Below are positions 1 to 8,648 of a stretch of DNA of 64,000 bases, in pieces. The notes below the pieces were generated by a model, which searched no databases, was not told the origin of the DNA, and was given only the letters and a program-made list of their open reading frames with translations. The first letter of the stretch is position 1; every line of letters starts with the position of its first letter. This stretch comes from Candidatus Mediterraneibacter quadrami (GTDB lineage: Bacteria > Bacillota > Clostridia > Lachnospirales > Lachnospiraceae). The position numbers and the translations under genes are program-made. Location: the NCBI GenBank assembly GCA_019120575.1, contig DWUU01000022.1:40244-104243 (forward strand), read 5' to 3'.

Positions 1-759
1 CACTTTATACGGGGAGAGTTCTCTGATCCGCTTCTCCCATACCTCGTCCGGCTCGCCCATGGATACCCACACATCCGTGTAGATGACGTCGGCGTCTTTC
101 GTTCCTTCTTTTACGTCGCTGGTCAGCGTGATCGTGGAACCGGATGCCTTTGCATACTCCTCGCACTGGGCCACCAGCTCCGGGTTCGGGAAATACTCTT
201 CTGTCGTGCACGCCACGAAATCAAGTCCCAGTTTGGAGCATGCCACCATCAGGGAATTGCCCATGTTGTAGCGGGCGTCTCCCATATAGACCAGTTTCAG
301 TCCTTTCAGCGTCCCGAAGTTCTCACGGATAGTCAGCATATCGGCCAGCATCTGGGTCGGGTGGTATTCATTCGTCAGGCCGTTCCACACCGGCACGCCG
401 GCATATTTCGCCAGTTCTTCCACAAGTTCCTGGCCGAAGCCGCGGTACTCGATGCCGTCAAACATCCGGCCAAGCACGCGGGCGGTATCCTCGATGCTCT
501 CCTTCTTGCCGATCTGGGAGCCCGTCGGGCCGAGATAGGTCGTGCCCATGCCCATGTCATGCGCCGCCACTTCAAATGCACAGCGGGTCCTGGTACTGTC
601 TTTCTCAAAGATCAGCGCCACATTTTTCCCATGCCAGTTGTCCACCGGCTCGCCGTTTTTCTTTTTTGCCTTTACTTCCGCCGAAAGGTCGATCAGGTAA
701 GTGATCTCCTCCGGTGTAAAATCTTTTAATGTAAGAAAATTACGTCCTTTTAAATTCAT
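1..759 (-). CDS. argF: Ornithine carbamoyltransferase (partial, C-terminus off the window)
   Basis: This enzyme joins carbamoyl phosphate and ornithine to give citrulline, in arginine synthesis or catabolic arginine deiminase pathways in the cytosol. About 253 N-terminal residues are present. The carbamoyl-phosphate motif STRTR follows FEKD near residue 56, HPTQ lies near residue 133, and [13 protein letters not shown] is typical of OTCases rather than ATCases. The start is the ATG at 759, reading [14 protein letters not shown], preceded by a GAGGGAT ribosome binding site. The 3' end, including the ornithine-binding SMG-loop/HCLP region, lies beyond the left edge. It has its own promoter and is followed upstream by the terminator of the next operon, so it is transcribed separately from trmH-ktrAB. 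The anabolic or catabolic role cannot be told from this fragment. Confidence 0.95.
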   Translation of the reverse strand, partial: MNLKGRNFLTLKDFTPEEITYLIDLSAEVKAKKKNGEPVDNWHGKNVALIFEKDSTRTRCAFEVAAHDMGMGTTYLGPTGSQIGKKESIEDTARVLGRMFDGIEYRGFGQELVEELAKYAGVPVWNGLTNEYHPTQMLADMLTIRENFGTLKGLKLVYMGDARYNMGNSLMVACSKLGLDFVACTTEEYFPNPELVAQCEEYAKASGSTITLTSDVKEGTKDADVIYTDVWVSMGEPDEVWEKRIRELSPYKV

Positions 760-796
760 GATCTTATCCCTCGCTCTTCTGTATGAAACATGATTT

Positions 797-826
797 ATTA
801 TACATTCCCGCTTACGGGAAATGCAA
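797..826 (-). promoter_or_regulatory. argF promoter with palindrome in the spacer
   Basis: On the minus strand a TTGCAT -35 and a perfect TATAAT -10 are separated by 18 bases. The spacer itself holds the inverted repeat TTCCCG-TAAG-CGGGAA, so a dimeric repressor bound there would block polymerase. The start codon of argF lies about 38 bases downstream. The palindrome does not look like a classical ARG box. Confidence 0.6.
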
Positions 827-850
827 TACCCGCGCATATATTTTCATATA

Positions 851-884
851 AAAAGACAGAGCCAGCTTCCATGCTCTGTCTTTT
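851..884 (-). terminator. Rho-independent terminator of the ktr/trmH operon
   Basis: Twelve-base arms AAAAGACAGAGC and GCTCTGTCTTTT flank a 10-base loop, just past the trmH stop codon. The minus strand continues into a T-rich run. Confidence 0.85.
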
Positions 885-892
885 GTTCCGAT

Positions 893-1696
893 CTATTTTC
901 TTCTCTGCCTGCCCGCTTCAAACATCAGAACGGCCGCTGCCACCGCAGCGTTCAGCGATTCCGCTCTCCCGCACATGGGGATCAGGATCCGCCGGTCCGC
1001 GCATGCGGCCACTTCGTCCCGCAACCCGTTCCCCTCATTCCCAATGAGGAACGCGCAGCCGGTTGTATAATCCTCCTCATCATATGCGCGTTCACCGGCG
1101 AGATGCGCGGCATAGACGAGGATCCCTTCCTTCTTCAGCTCACCGATGGCACCCGGCAGGTCCTCCACATAAAGGAACGGCATCCTGAGCACCGCGCCCA
1201 TGGTGGAGCGCACCACCTTCGGGTTATAAATATCCACGCAGTCACTGCTCAGAATGATCCCGGTCACCCCTGCCGCCTCCGCGGTGCGGAAAATGGTCCC
1301 GAGGTTGCCCGGGTCCTGCAAATTATCCAGTACGAGCACATGGGCTTTCGCCGGCTCTGCGCCGAGGATATCCGGCATGCGGTAGTCTCTGCGTTCCACG
1401 ACCGCCAGGATCCCCTGGGGCGTCTTCGTCCCGGACACATGGTCGAATACCGGGTCCGCCAGGATCTCCGTCAGCCCGGCCCTTTTAAGCCCTTCCGCTT
1501 CCGCCGCATTTTTCTTCGCATAACTTTCCGACAGGTAGATCTTCCGGATCTTCCCCTGCCATGCAGGATCAGCCGTCAGTTCCCCCGCCATCCGCGGTCC
1601 TTCTATCAGAAATACGCCCGCTTCGTCTCTTGCCCGGCTTTTTTTCATCAGCCGGACCAGTTCTTTCACCTGCGCGTTGGCTGTACTTGTGATCAT
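893..1696 (-). CDS. TrmH/SpoU-family 23S rRNA or tRNA 2'-O-methyltransferase
   Basis: 267 residues. The N-terminal part (about 1-95, beginning MITSTANAQVKELVRLMKK) is the RNA-binding SpoU_sub_bind-type domain. The C-terminal part is a SPOUT knot methyltransferase with LDNLQDPGNLGTIFRTAEAAG (motif 1), the FLIGNEGNGL SAM-binding segment and MCGRAESLNAAVAAAVLMFE (motif 3). The family transfers a methyl group from SAM to a ribose 2'-OH in rRNA or tRNA; the exact nucleotide cannot be told from sequence. Its ATG overlaps the TGA of the preceding ktrA-like gene (TGATG), so it is translationally coupled as the last gene of the potassium uptake operon, a frequent arrangement in Clostridia. Confidence 0.9.
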   Translation of the reverse strand: MITSTANAQVKELVRLMKKSRARDEAGVFLIEGPRMAGELTADPAWQGKIRKIYLSESYAKKNAAEAEGLKRAGLTEILADPVFDHVSGTKTPQGILAVVERRDYRMPDILGAEPAKAHVLVLDNLQDPGNLGTIFRTAEAAGVTGIILSSDCVDIYNPKVVRSTMGAVLRMPFLYVEDLPGAIGELKKEGILVYAAHLAGERAYDEEDYTTGCAFLIGNEGNGLRDEVAACADRRILIPMCGRAESLNAAVAAAVLMFEAGRQRRK

Positions 1697-2358
1697 CAGC
1701 GTTTACCTTTCCTTGCATCAAACTTCTGCAGAATATCATTTGCTCCGATCATGATCAGGATGGCGTTCTCCGGCAGCGGCTCCATCGGGTCAAATGTAAC
1801 GTCAACCTGTTTGTTGATGATAATGCCGACCACGTTGATGCCGAAGCGTTCACGAACGCGGAGCTCCGCAAGACATTTGCCCTGCCACGGTTCCGGCACG
1901 ACCGCTTCGACCATGCTGTAATCGTCGGACAGCTCGATCCAGTCGGAAAATTCCTTTGCCACCAGGTTCTTCGCCACGCGGCTGCCCATCTCGATCTCCG
2001 GATATACGACCGCGTCCGCACCCACTTTCTTCAGGATCGTGCCCTGAAGCTTATCTTTTGCCTTCGCCAGCACCTTTGGGATTCCCATGTCCTTGCAGAG
2101 CATGGTCGCCATAATGCTCGCCTCAAAGTTCTCGGAAACGGCCACGACCGCTCCGTCCAGATTCCTTCCGCCCAGCGCTTCCAGCGCCTCCGGGTCGGAT
2201 ACGTCCGCCTTCAGTGCGTAAGACACCTCCTCTGAGATCTCCTGGATCTTCTCAGCGGAATCATCCACCACCAGCACATCCGCGCCCATCTTCTCCAGTG
2301 TCAGCGCCACGCTCCATCCGAAGCTTCCCAGTCCAAGTACTGCAAATTGTTTACTCAT
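1696..2358 (-). CDS. ktrA: Potassium uptake regulatory subunit, TrkA/KtrA family
   Basis: 220 residues. An N-terminal Rossmann RCK_N domain carries the nucleotide-binding signature GLGSFG and the acidic end of beta-2 (VVDDSAE); a C-terminal RCK_C domain occupies about residues 135-220. KtrA forms a cytoplasmic octameric ring that gates the KtrB channel in response to ATP/ADP, and often to c-di-AMP through RCK_C. It lies 65 bp downstream of the ktrB gene on the same strand, which fits a bicistronic KtrAB system. No c-di-AMP riboswitch is visible in the leader. Confidence 0.93.
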   Translation of the reverse strand: MSKQFAVLGLGSFGWSVALTLEKMGADVLVVDDSAEKIQEISEEVSYALKADVSDPEALEALGGRNLDGAVVAVSENFEASIMATMLCKDMGIPKVLAKAKDKLQGTILKKVGADAVVYPEIEMGSRVAKNLVAKEFSDWIELSDDYSMVEAVVPEPWQGKCLAELRVRERFGINVVGIIINKQVDVTFDPMEPLPENAILIMIGANDILQKFDARKGKR

Positions 2359-2423
2359 TTTTCTGTTCTCCTGTTTTTATTATTGTTATTATAAAGAACC
2401 ATTTCTTTTCAAATGCATCACGT

Positions 2424-3809
2424 TTAGCCGAGCATAACCTTCTTCTCCGGCAGTTCGCGGAACTGAGCGCTCCTGTGCGATTTGCCGGCAAACACAAGGG
2501 CCATGGTCATCGGTCCGATACGACCCACATACATGAGGATCATAAGCACCACATGGCTCGCCCGCGTAAGGTGCGGCGTCAGGTCCGCCGAAAGCCCGAC
2601 TGTACCGATCGCCGAGGAGGCTTCGTACATCAGGTTCAGGAACTCGGCCTGCGGATCGAAGATCGACATGGCCGCAACCGCTGTCAGCCAGAATGTAAAG
2701 GTGATCATCGTGATCGTCAGCGCCGACCGGATGCTTTCCATCGCCAGTTTCCGGCCAAAACATTCCGTATCCTTATGCCCTCTCAGGACCGAGATGACGG
2801 TCAGGGCAACCAGCGCGAAGGTGGTCGTTTTGATACCGCCCGCCGTACCCGCCGGGGAACCTCCGATAAACATCAGGATACAGCCCAGCAGCCGGGAGCT
2901 CTCCGTCAGCCCCGACTGGGACACGGATGCAAATCCCGCCGTACGCGTGGTCACCGACTGGAACGCGGAAGCCAGCACCTTCTCCGGTACGCTTAAGTCC
3001 GCCATGGTCTCCGGGTTATTGAACTCCAGCAGGAAATACCCAAGCGTACCGCCCAGGATCAGAACCGCCGTCATGAGCAGGACGATCTTGCTCTGAAGAC
3101 CGAGCCTTGTGAAGATCCTTCGTTTCGCGCCGCTCTCACCCGCACCTTTCTTCGCCGTCACGAAGATGTCATGCCACACCGGGAATCCGAGACCGCCCAT
3201 CACGATCAAAAACATGGTCGTCAGGCTCACCAGCGGCGAATCCACATACTGCATAAAGCTGGTGGAACCGATAATGTCGATCCCGGCGTTGCAGAAACCG
3301 GAGATGGAATGAAACACCCCGTACCAGATCCCTTTTGCAAGACCGAACTCCGGCACAAATTTAATTGAAAAAAGAACTGCTCCGATCCCTTCCACGATAA
3401 ACGTTCCCCGGATAATCCGGATGATGAACTTCACCAGCCCGGAAAGCGTATCGAGCCCGTAGGCCTCCTGGATCAGCACCCTGCTCTTCATGGAGATCTT
3501 CTTGCCAAGCAGCAGGAAGAAAAGCACCGTGCAGGCGATCACCCCCAGACCTCCGATCTGGATGAGAAGCATAACCACGATCTGTCCGGCCAGCGTAAAC
3601 TGTTCCGCCGGAATGACTGTAACCAGTCCGGTCACACACACGGATGTGACAGATGTAAAAAGCGCATCGATAAATGCAATCGGCTGCCGGTTGCAGAATG
3701 GCAGCCACAGGATAAAGCCGCCCAGAAAAATCACCCCGAAGAATCCGAGCGCCACGATCTGCATCGTGTTCAGCCGCACTCTTCTGGGGCTTTTATCTCT
3801 CCTGTCCAT
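2424..3809 (-). CDS. ktrB: Potassium uptake transmembrane subunit, KtrB/TrkH family
   Basis: 461 residues starting at MDRRDKSPRRVRLN. An in-frame upstream ATG at 3863 is rejected because GGGAGG stands directly before the chosen start. The protein is highly hydrophobic, with the four M1-P-M2 repeats of the SKT family. Filter loops are visible as TSVTSVCVTGL, HSISGFCNAGI, SVTTRTAGF and SSAIGTVGL, each with the conserved glycine that binds K+. It takes up K+ (often Na+-dependent) across the membrane together with the KtrA-type protein encoded next. It is the first gene of a ktrB-ktrA-trmH operon. Confidence 0.93.
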   Translation of the reverse strand: MDRRDKSPRRVRLNTMQIVALGFFGVIFLGGFILWLPFCNRQPIAFIDALFTSVTSVCVTGLVTVIPAEQFTLAGQIVVMLLIQIGGLGVIACTVLFFLLLGKKISMKSRVLIQEAYGLDTLSGLVKFIIRIIRGTFIVEGIGAVLFSIKFVPEFGLAKGIWYGVFHSISGFCNAGIDIIGSTSFMQYVDSPLVSLTTMFLIVMGGLGFPVWHDIFVTAKKGAGESGAKRRIFTRLGLQSKIVLLMTAVLILGGTLGYFLLEFNNPETMADLSVPEKVLASAFQSVTTRTAGFASVSQSGLTESSRLLGCILMFIGGSPAGTAGGIKTTTFALVALTVISVLRGHKDTECFGRKLAMESIRSALTITMITFTFWLTAVAAMSIFDPQAEFLNLMYEASSAIGTVGLSADLTPHLTRASHVVLMILMYVGRIGPMTMALVFAGKSHRSAQFRELPEKKVMLG

Positions 3810-3867
3810 AATATCCTCCCAATTCAAGAAAACGAATGTACTGACATCCGTTTCGCATTGCATTGCT

Positions 3868-3896
3868 ATATTAGCACAGGGTTATGAAATATTCAA
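3868..3896 (-). promoter_or_regulatory. Probable promoter of the ktrB operon
   Basis: TTGAAT, a 17-base spacer and TAATAT on the minus strand, about 60 bases before the ktrB start. A second TATAAT further upstream (near 3911-3916) has a poorly spaced -35. Confidence 0.5.
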
Positions 3897-3995
3897 TTTA
3901 CTAAACACATTATAAACGGTTTTCAGCGATTTCTTTGCAACTTCTTAACTCCCCGCCTGACCCGGATCTGTTCCGGCACAGGGATCCGGATTCCG

Positions 3996-4217
3996 CTAAT
4001 AGACCTTCTCTATCTCTCCCGTGATCCCGTACTCTTCGCGGAAAACCGCCAGATCTGCATCGTTCCGGATCAGCATGACCTCCTCAAACTTCCCGTCGTC
4101 AAAGTGTCGGAAGCCCGCCACCTGCTCCCCGGTGCAGATGCTGCAGCGGAGGACCGGACGGCAGACGGACGGATCATACTGTCTGGATGATGACATTTTC
4201 TTCTTACGGTGAAACAT
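3996..4217 (-). CDS. Small conserved-looking protein, unknown function
   Basis: 73 residues, MFHRKKKMSSSRQYDPS..., with AGGAGG seven bases before the ATG. It has a basic N-terminus and a middle segment RCSICTGEQVAGF with two cysteines, followed by an acidic half. No transmembrane segment or signal peptide is evident. The CxxC pair could bind metal, but with only two clear cysteines (plus one at residue 19) this is a guess. It is followed upstream at 18 bp by the DUF6472-like gene in the same direction, so the two are probably co-transcribed. I do not recognise the family. Confidence 0.7.
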   Translation of the reverse strand: MFHRKKKMSSSRQYDPSVCRPVLRCSICTGEQVAGFRHFDDGKFEEVMLIRNDADLAVFREEYGITGEIEKVY

Positions 4218-4231
4218 GATGGCCTCCTGTT

Positions 4232-4420
4232 CTACATCTGCTTCCGCACAACCGCGTATTCATCCCCGTTCCTGTAATACGGGCACTGATAATATCGGTC
4301 TGACATAATCCTCACATAATCATCTTCATCCATATTCATATCGCACAGATATGCGCCATACTCATCATCATATACATAAAAAGCGCATGTCTCGCAGCTT
4401 ACCCGTTCTTTCTTCTTCAA
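4232..4420 (-). CDS. Small cysteine-containing protein, DUF6472-like
   Basis: About 62 residues. The reading frame has no ATG start. TTG at 4420 lies nine bases after AAGGAG, and another TTG at 4426 lies only three bases after it, so 4420 is preferred. The protein has SCETCAFYVYDDEYGAYLCDMNMDEDD followed by YYQCPYY: four cysteines (CxxC, C, C) spaced like a small zinc or iron-binding knot in a very acidic, tyrosine-rich chain. This resembles the DUF6472 proteins of Lachnospiraceae, whose function is unknown. The start lies just downstream of the 128-bp repeat array, whose last GGTATAAT points toward this gene. Confidence 0.65.
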   Translation of the reverse strand: MKKKERVSCETCAFYVYDDEYGAYLCDMNMDEDDYVRIMSDRYYQCPYYRNGDEYAVVRKQM

Positions 4421-4455
4421 TTTCAAATGCTCCTTGTTTCTTACTCTTGCAGAGT

Positions 4456-4850
4456 ATTATACCACGTGCGCAGAGAAGGAAGCGCTGCGAAGCAGCATTT
4501 ACTTCTCAAGCCGTGGCTTGCCGGTATAATCTCCGCGCAGCGGAGCAGCCCGGGACCGGGCTGGATTACACGTATGTGCAACCATTATACCACGTGCGCA
4601 GAGAAGGAAGCGCTGCGAAGCAGCATTTACTTCTCAAGCCGTGGCTTGCCGGTATAATCTCCGCGCAGCGGAGCAGCCCGGGACCGGGCTGGATTGCACG
4701 TATGTGCAACCATTATACCACGTGCGCAGAGAAGGAAGCGCTGCGAAGCAGCATTTACTTCTCAAGCCGTGGCTTGCTGGTATAATCTCCGCGCAGCGGA
4801 GCAGCCCGGGACCGGGCTGGATTGCACGTATGTGCAATCATTATACCACG
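4456..4850. repeat. Tandem array of three 128-bp hairpin-rich units
   Basis: The unit beginning ATTATACCAC recurs at exactly 128-bp intervals (4456, 4584, 4712), with the final boundary at 4840-4850; units are nearly identical. Each unit contains five short perfect hairpins: GCTGC-GAA-GCAGC, AAGCC-GT-GGCTT, CTCCGC-GCA-GCGGAG, CAGCCCG-GGAC-CGGGCTG and TTGCAC-GTAT-GTGCAA. The open reading frames across it are by-products of its 128-bp period. Minus-strand GGTATAAT at each unit boundary looks like a -10 element. A related partial copy lies near 16450-16503. It is not CRISPR-like: there are no spacers. Confidence 0.9.
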
Positions 4851-4943
4851 CGCTGTGTATATTTAGCGAACAAAATGCAAAACCTATCTCCAGCACTTTC
4901 CTGTGCTAAAACATAAATTTCCAAAATCTCAAGGAGGATCACC

Positions 4944-5375
4944 ATGGACGAACAGACCAGAAAACTGCTGGAAGAATGCTGCTCCGGCTGCCGGATGGCC
5001 ATTGAGAGCTTCAGGCAGGTACAGGAATATGTAAAGGACACCGGCTTAAAGCAGCTGATCCACACTTACACGGAGAAGCACTGTCAGCTGGAGGAAGAGG
5101 CCGCCTCTCTCCTGAAGGAATCCGGCAATCCGGAGAAATCTCCGGGCATTATGGCAAGCGCCATGTCGCACTTTACCACGGATATTAAACTTACGCTGAA
5201 CAGTGACAATACACAGATCGCCAAACTGCTCATCGACGGATGCGCCATGGGCATCAAGACGCTCGGGGAGAAATCCCACCAGTACGGCCAGGCCGATAAA
5301 AAGGCGGTCAGCCTGACAGACCGGATCATCCGCACCGAGGAAGATCTGATGAAAAAGCTGAAAGATTTTCTGTAA
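4944..5375 (+). CDS. DUF2383-type four-helix (ferritin-like) protein
   Basis: 143 residues, with AAGGAGG ahead of the ATG. The sequence is almost all helix, with four predicted amphipathic helices (about 1-30, 36-60, 68-97, 102-143) and the pattern MAIESFRQVQEYVKDTGLKQLIHTYTEKHCQLEEEA. This resembles the PA2169/DUF2383 four-helix bundle family, distantly related to ferritin-like proteins. No signal peptide or membrane segment is seen. Molecular function is unknown; such proteins are often linked to stress in other bacteria. It is followed on the same strand by an exonuclease gene with its own promoter. Confidence 0.7.
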   Translation: MDEQTRKLLEECCSGCRMAIESFRQVQEYVKDTGLKQLIHTYTEKHCQLEEEAASLLKESGNPEKSPGIMASAMSHFTTDIKLTLNSDNTQIAKLLIDGCAMGIKTLGEKSHQYGQADKKAVSLTDRIIRTEEDLMKKLKDFL

Positions 5376-5377
5376 TA

Positions 5378-5407
5378 TTGTATTTCCCGCTCCTTTTCAT
5401 GTATAAT
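5378..5407 (+). promoter_or_regulatory. Promoter of the DnaQ-like exonuclease gene
   Basis: TTGTAT, 18-base spacer and TATAAT, about 28 bases before the start codon. The -35 begins only a few bases after the preceding stop codon. Confidence 0.65.
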
Positions 5408-5435
5408 GTGCAGGAAGAAAAGGAGTATCGGAATT

Positions 5436-6131
5436 ATGCTGAGATCATATATCGCTTTCGATGTGGAGACAACGGGGCTCAATCCCCAGGAAAATGAGAT
5501 CATAGAGATCGGCGCTTTGAAGGTGCGCGACGGCAGAGTGGCCGAACGGTTCATGGAATTCATCAGACCGTCCGCGCCCCTCGCCCCCGCCATCACAAAC
5601 CTCACCGGCATCACCGATGAAATGGTCGCCGGCGCCCGGCCAAGGTGCAGCGTCATTGCGGATTTTCTTGATTTCTGCGAGGATGACGTGCTGATCGGGC
5701 ACAATGTCATTTTTGATTACAGCTTTATGAAATGCAGCGCCTCCGCAGAAAATCTTCCCTTCGAAAAATCCGGCATCGATACGCTGAAGATCGCCCAGAA
5801 AGTACACAAAGATCTTCCCTCCAAAAGCCTGGGCAGCCTGTGCGACTATTATCATATCGAAAACAGATCCGCCCACCGGGCTTATCACGATGCCCTGGCC
5901 ACAGCCAAACTGTACCAGACGCTGGCCCATCACTTCGAGGAGAAGGACCCGAAGCTCTTTAAGCCTGTCCAGCTTACATATAAGATAAAGAAGCCCCAGC
6001 CCGCCACGCCCAAACAGCTCACGCTGCTGGACAACCTGATCCGCAAAACAAAAACTGAAGTCATATGGGATGCAAAGACGCTTACGAGGAGCGAGGCATC
6101 ACGGATCATTGACCGGCTTCTGAAAAAGTAA
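5436..6131 (+). CDS. DEDDh 3'-5' exonuclease, DnaQ/PolC-epsilon family
   Basis: 231 residues; start ATG at 5436 preceded by AAAAGGAG. Exo I is FDVETTGLNPQENEIIEIGA (catalytic D and E), Exo II is LIGHNVIFDYSF, and Exo III epsilon is HRAYHDALATAKLY with the DEDDh histidine and aspartate. The family removes nucleotides from DNA or RNA 3' ends using two metal ions; stand-alone members act in proofreading or repair. The C-terminal 60 residues (KPQPATPKQLTLLDNLIRK...SEASRIIDRLLKK) look like a small DUF3072-type helical tail. It is monocistronic between a promoter and a terminator. Confidence 0.88.
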   Translation: MLRSYIAFDVETTGLNPQENEIIEIGALKVRDGRVAERFMEFIRPSAPLAPAITNLTGITDEMVAGARPRCSVIADFLDFCEDDVLIGHNVIFDYSFMKCSASAENLPFEKSGIDTLKIAQKVHKDLPSKSLGSLCDYYHIENRSAHRAYHDALATAKLYQTLAHHFEEKDPKLFKPVQLTYKIKKPQPATPKQLTLLDNLIRKTKTEVIWDAKTLTRSEASRIIDRLLKK

Positions 6132-6141
6132 CATAATAATC

Positions 6142-6178
6142 GAGCCCTGCATGGATTCCATGCGGGGCTCATTTTATT
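6142..6178 (+). terminator. Terminator after the exonuclease gene
   Basis: Hairpin with arms GAGCCCTGCATGG and CCATGCGGGGCTC (one G-T pair) around ATT, followed by ATTTTATT on the plus strand. It lies between the convergent pheT and exonuclease genes. Confidence 0.85.
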
Positions 6179-6192
6179 AATCAACCTATATT

Positions 6193-8637
6193 TTACTGTG
6201 TTCTCAGTTCTGCGTTCATCTTCTTGCCAAGCTTCTTCATCACCTGGTTTGCCGCGCTCTCGATCTCCTGGGAAGTCAGTGTCTTCTCATCGGATCCGAT
6301 GGTCAGCCTGATGGTCACGGATTTCTTGTCAGCCGGGATCTGTTTTCCTCTGTATTCATCTACAAAGGAAGCATCCTTAAGAAGCGCGCTTGCTTTCTTC
6401 TTACCCATGATCGCATCGTAAATGTCATGCCATGCCGCATCTGTGTCAAAGAGCATCGAGATATCGTAATCTGTCTCCGGATACTCGGCAAGATGCGTAA
6501 ACTTATTTGTTCTGGATTTGAGCGGTTTCAGCTTCGTTGCATCCATCTCAAACAGCATGACAGAAAGATTCTTGATGCCGCATTCCATGGAAACTTTCTT
6601 TGCGACCAGACCCATATCTCCGATCTTCTCATCGCCCAGATAAATGTTCAGCCATACCACATTGTCCGCCCATACCGGCTTCTCTTCTTTTCTGAACTCA
6701 CAGGCTTCCATGTGCGTATACCGCGGCATATTTTCAAGGACGCCTTTGGCCTCTCTGAACAGCCTGTTCACGTCCTTAACACTGCTTGCGAAAGCTGCGC
6801 CGATGTGTCTGCGCTGCTCCGGAAGAGACTCCGTTGCATCATATACAGAAGTATAGTTCTTATCGAAGAATACCTGCGCCTCTTCAAAGATCGCAAAATC
6901 ATTGTAATAGCGCTCATTCTTCACGACAGCCTCGCACAGGTTCGGGAGCAGGGATGAACGGATATATCCCAGGTCCGGCGCCGGCGGGGTTGAAAGCCGC
7001 AGGATGCCGTCCGTGTTCTGAAGGACCGCATTTACGAATACATCATTCATCCACGGATAGGTGTAAATCTCCTGCATGCCGCAGCGGATGGCCAGATATT
7101 CCTTAATGCTCCTGACAAGGGTCTTGTCTTTCTGATTGATCGCGCCGGTAAATGAGGTTGTGAACTCGGTCGCATCGAAATTGTCATAGCCGTACATTCT
7201 GGCAACCTCTTCCATCACATCGTCCTTGATGGAAATGTCGCCGGTGGAACGCCAGGTCGGCGCGGTCACATGCATGTTGTCGCCGTCAATCTGCACGTCA
7301 AAGCCGAGCTTCTCAAGTTTGCCCTGGATCTCATCATTGGTCAGATGTTTTCCAAGCCGCTTCTCAAGCCATGCAAGGCTTACATCGATCTGCGCGCGCT
7401 CCAGTTTCTTCACATAGTTATCGCAGAATCCGGTCACTTTCAGTTCCGGATAGAGCTCTTTGAAATACTGCATGGAAAGGGCAAGCGCCTGGTCGCACCG
7501 CTCCGGATCAATGGCTTTCTCATATCTGGATGAAGCCTCGGTACGGGTGTCATAGCGAAGCGCCGTGCGGCGGATGCCTGCCGCTTCAAAGTTGGCAACC
7601 TCCAGGATCACCCGCTCTGTTTTCGGCAGGATCGAGTCTTTTGCCCCGCCCATCACGCCGGCAAGCGCAACCGGTCCTTCAGAGTCTGTGATCACCAGAT
7701 CGTCGTCGCAGAGCGTAAGTTCATTGTCATTTAACAGAAGAAGCTTCTCGCCCTCCGAAGCGTGCCTTACTAGAATGTGATCGGAAATATTGTCCGCGTC
7801 AAATGCATGGGTCGGGTTGCCCACCGCGAGCATGACATAGTTTGTAATATCCACAAGGGCGTTGATCGGACGCATGCCCGCTTTCCAGATCCGGTTCTGC
7901 ATCTGATACGGCGAAGGCTTTACACTGACGCCTGACATCTCCACGCCGATGTATCTCGTACATCGGTCCGGAGAATCGATCTCAACCCGGAAGTCAGACT
8001 GGACGTCCGTCTCAAACGGTTCGATCTTTTTAAGGGGCAGGTCGTAAAGCGCCGCGATCTCACGGGCGATGCCGTAATGTCCCCAGAGGTCCGGTCTGTT
8101 TGTCATTGATTTATTGTCAATCTCCAGAAGGACGTCGTTCATATCCAGCGCATCCGCCAGCGGCGTACCTGCCGGCACGTCAAAAGCAGACAGATCCAGG
8201 ATCTCCGCCTCCTGCTCTGCCGGGAAGAGTTCGCCCAGGCCGATCTCTTCGGAAGCGCAGATCATACCGTATGACTCCACGCCGCGGAGTTTGGAATTCT
8301 TGATCTCGACCGGCTCGCCTTCCCCGTGCCAGCGGACGATGGCGCCCGGGCAGGATACCGCGACACGCATGCCTTCTGTCAGGTTGATGCCGCCGCAGAC
8401 GATGTCTTTGATCTCGCCGTTTCCGATATCTACTTTGCACACTCTCAGTCTGTCCGCATTCGGATGCGGCTCGATCTTCTCGATCACTCCGACGATCATA
8501 TGGTCAAAACGGCGTGCAAGATATTCTACATCCTCCACTTCGACGGTGGACATGGTCAGGTCGTACGCCAGTTTTTTCAGGTCCGCATCTTCCGGGATAT
8601 TCACATAATCCTTGATCCATGATAATGATAACTTCAT
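6193..8637 (-). CDS. pheT: Phenylalanyl-tRNA synthetase beta chain
   Basis: 814 residues, the usual length for the beta subunit of the alpha2-beta2 enzyme that charges tRNA-Phe. Domains in order: N-terminal MKLSLSWIKDYVNI start; EMAP/tRNA-binding OB fold at about 45-150 (GVIEKIEPHPNADRLRVCKVD); B3/B4 editing domain at about 215-390; B5 DNA-binding-like domain near 400-470; catalytic-like core at about 480-690; and an anticodon-binding FDX-ACB domain at the C-terminus. AGGAGAG precedes the ATG. It lies 11 bp downstream of pheS and shares its T-box control. Confidence 0.97.
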   Translation of the reverse strand: MKLSLSWIKDYVNIPEDADLKKLAYDLTMSTVEVEDVEYLARRFDHMIVGVIEKIEPHPNADRLRVCKVDIGNGEIKDIVCGGINLTEGMRVAVSCPGAIVRWHGEGEPVEIKNSKLRGVESYGMICASEEIGLGELFPAEQEAEILDLSAFDVPAGTPLADALDMNDVLLEIDNKSMTNRPDLWGHYGIAREIAALYDLPLKKIEPFETDVQSDFRVEIDSPDRCTRYIGVEMSGVSVKPSPYQMQNRIWKAGMRPINALVDITNYVMLAVGNPTHAFDADNISDHILVRHASEGEKLLLLNDNELTLCDDDLVITDSEGPVALAGVMGGAKDSILPKTERVILEVANFEAAGIRRTALRYDTRTEASSRYEKAIDPERCDQALALSMQYFKELYPELKVTGFCDNYVKKLERAQIDVSLAWLEKRLGKHLTNDEIQGKLEKLGFDVQIDGDNMHVTAPTWRSTGDISIKDDVMEEVARMYGYDNFDATEFTTSFTGAINQKDKTLVRSIKEYLAIRCGMQEIYTYPWMNDVFVNAVLQNTDGILRLSTPPAPDLGYIRSSLLPNLCEAVVKNERYYNDFAIFEEAQVFFDKNYTSVYDATESLPEQRRHIGAAFASSVKDVNRLFREAKGVLENMPRYTHMEACEFRKEEKPVWADNVVWLNIYLGDEKIGDMGLVAKKVSMECGIKNLSVMLFEMDATKLKPLKSRTNKFTHLAEYPETDYDISMLFDTDAAWHDIYDAIMGKKKASALLKDASFVDEYRGKQIPADKKSVTIRLTIGSDEKTLTSQEIESAANQVMKKLGKKMNAELRTQ

Positions 8638-8648
8638 TTTCTCTCTCC

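Noticed and set aside
4456-4850. CRISPR array
   Set aside because: The units are tandem and nearly identical along all 128 bases, with no variable spacers, and no cas genes are present.
4427-4916. Several overlapping reading frames with repeated peptides across the repeat array
   Set aside because: They exist only because the 128-bp unit keeps some frames open; both strands show the same effect, and none has a suitable ribosome binding site.
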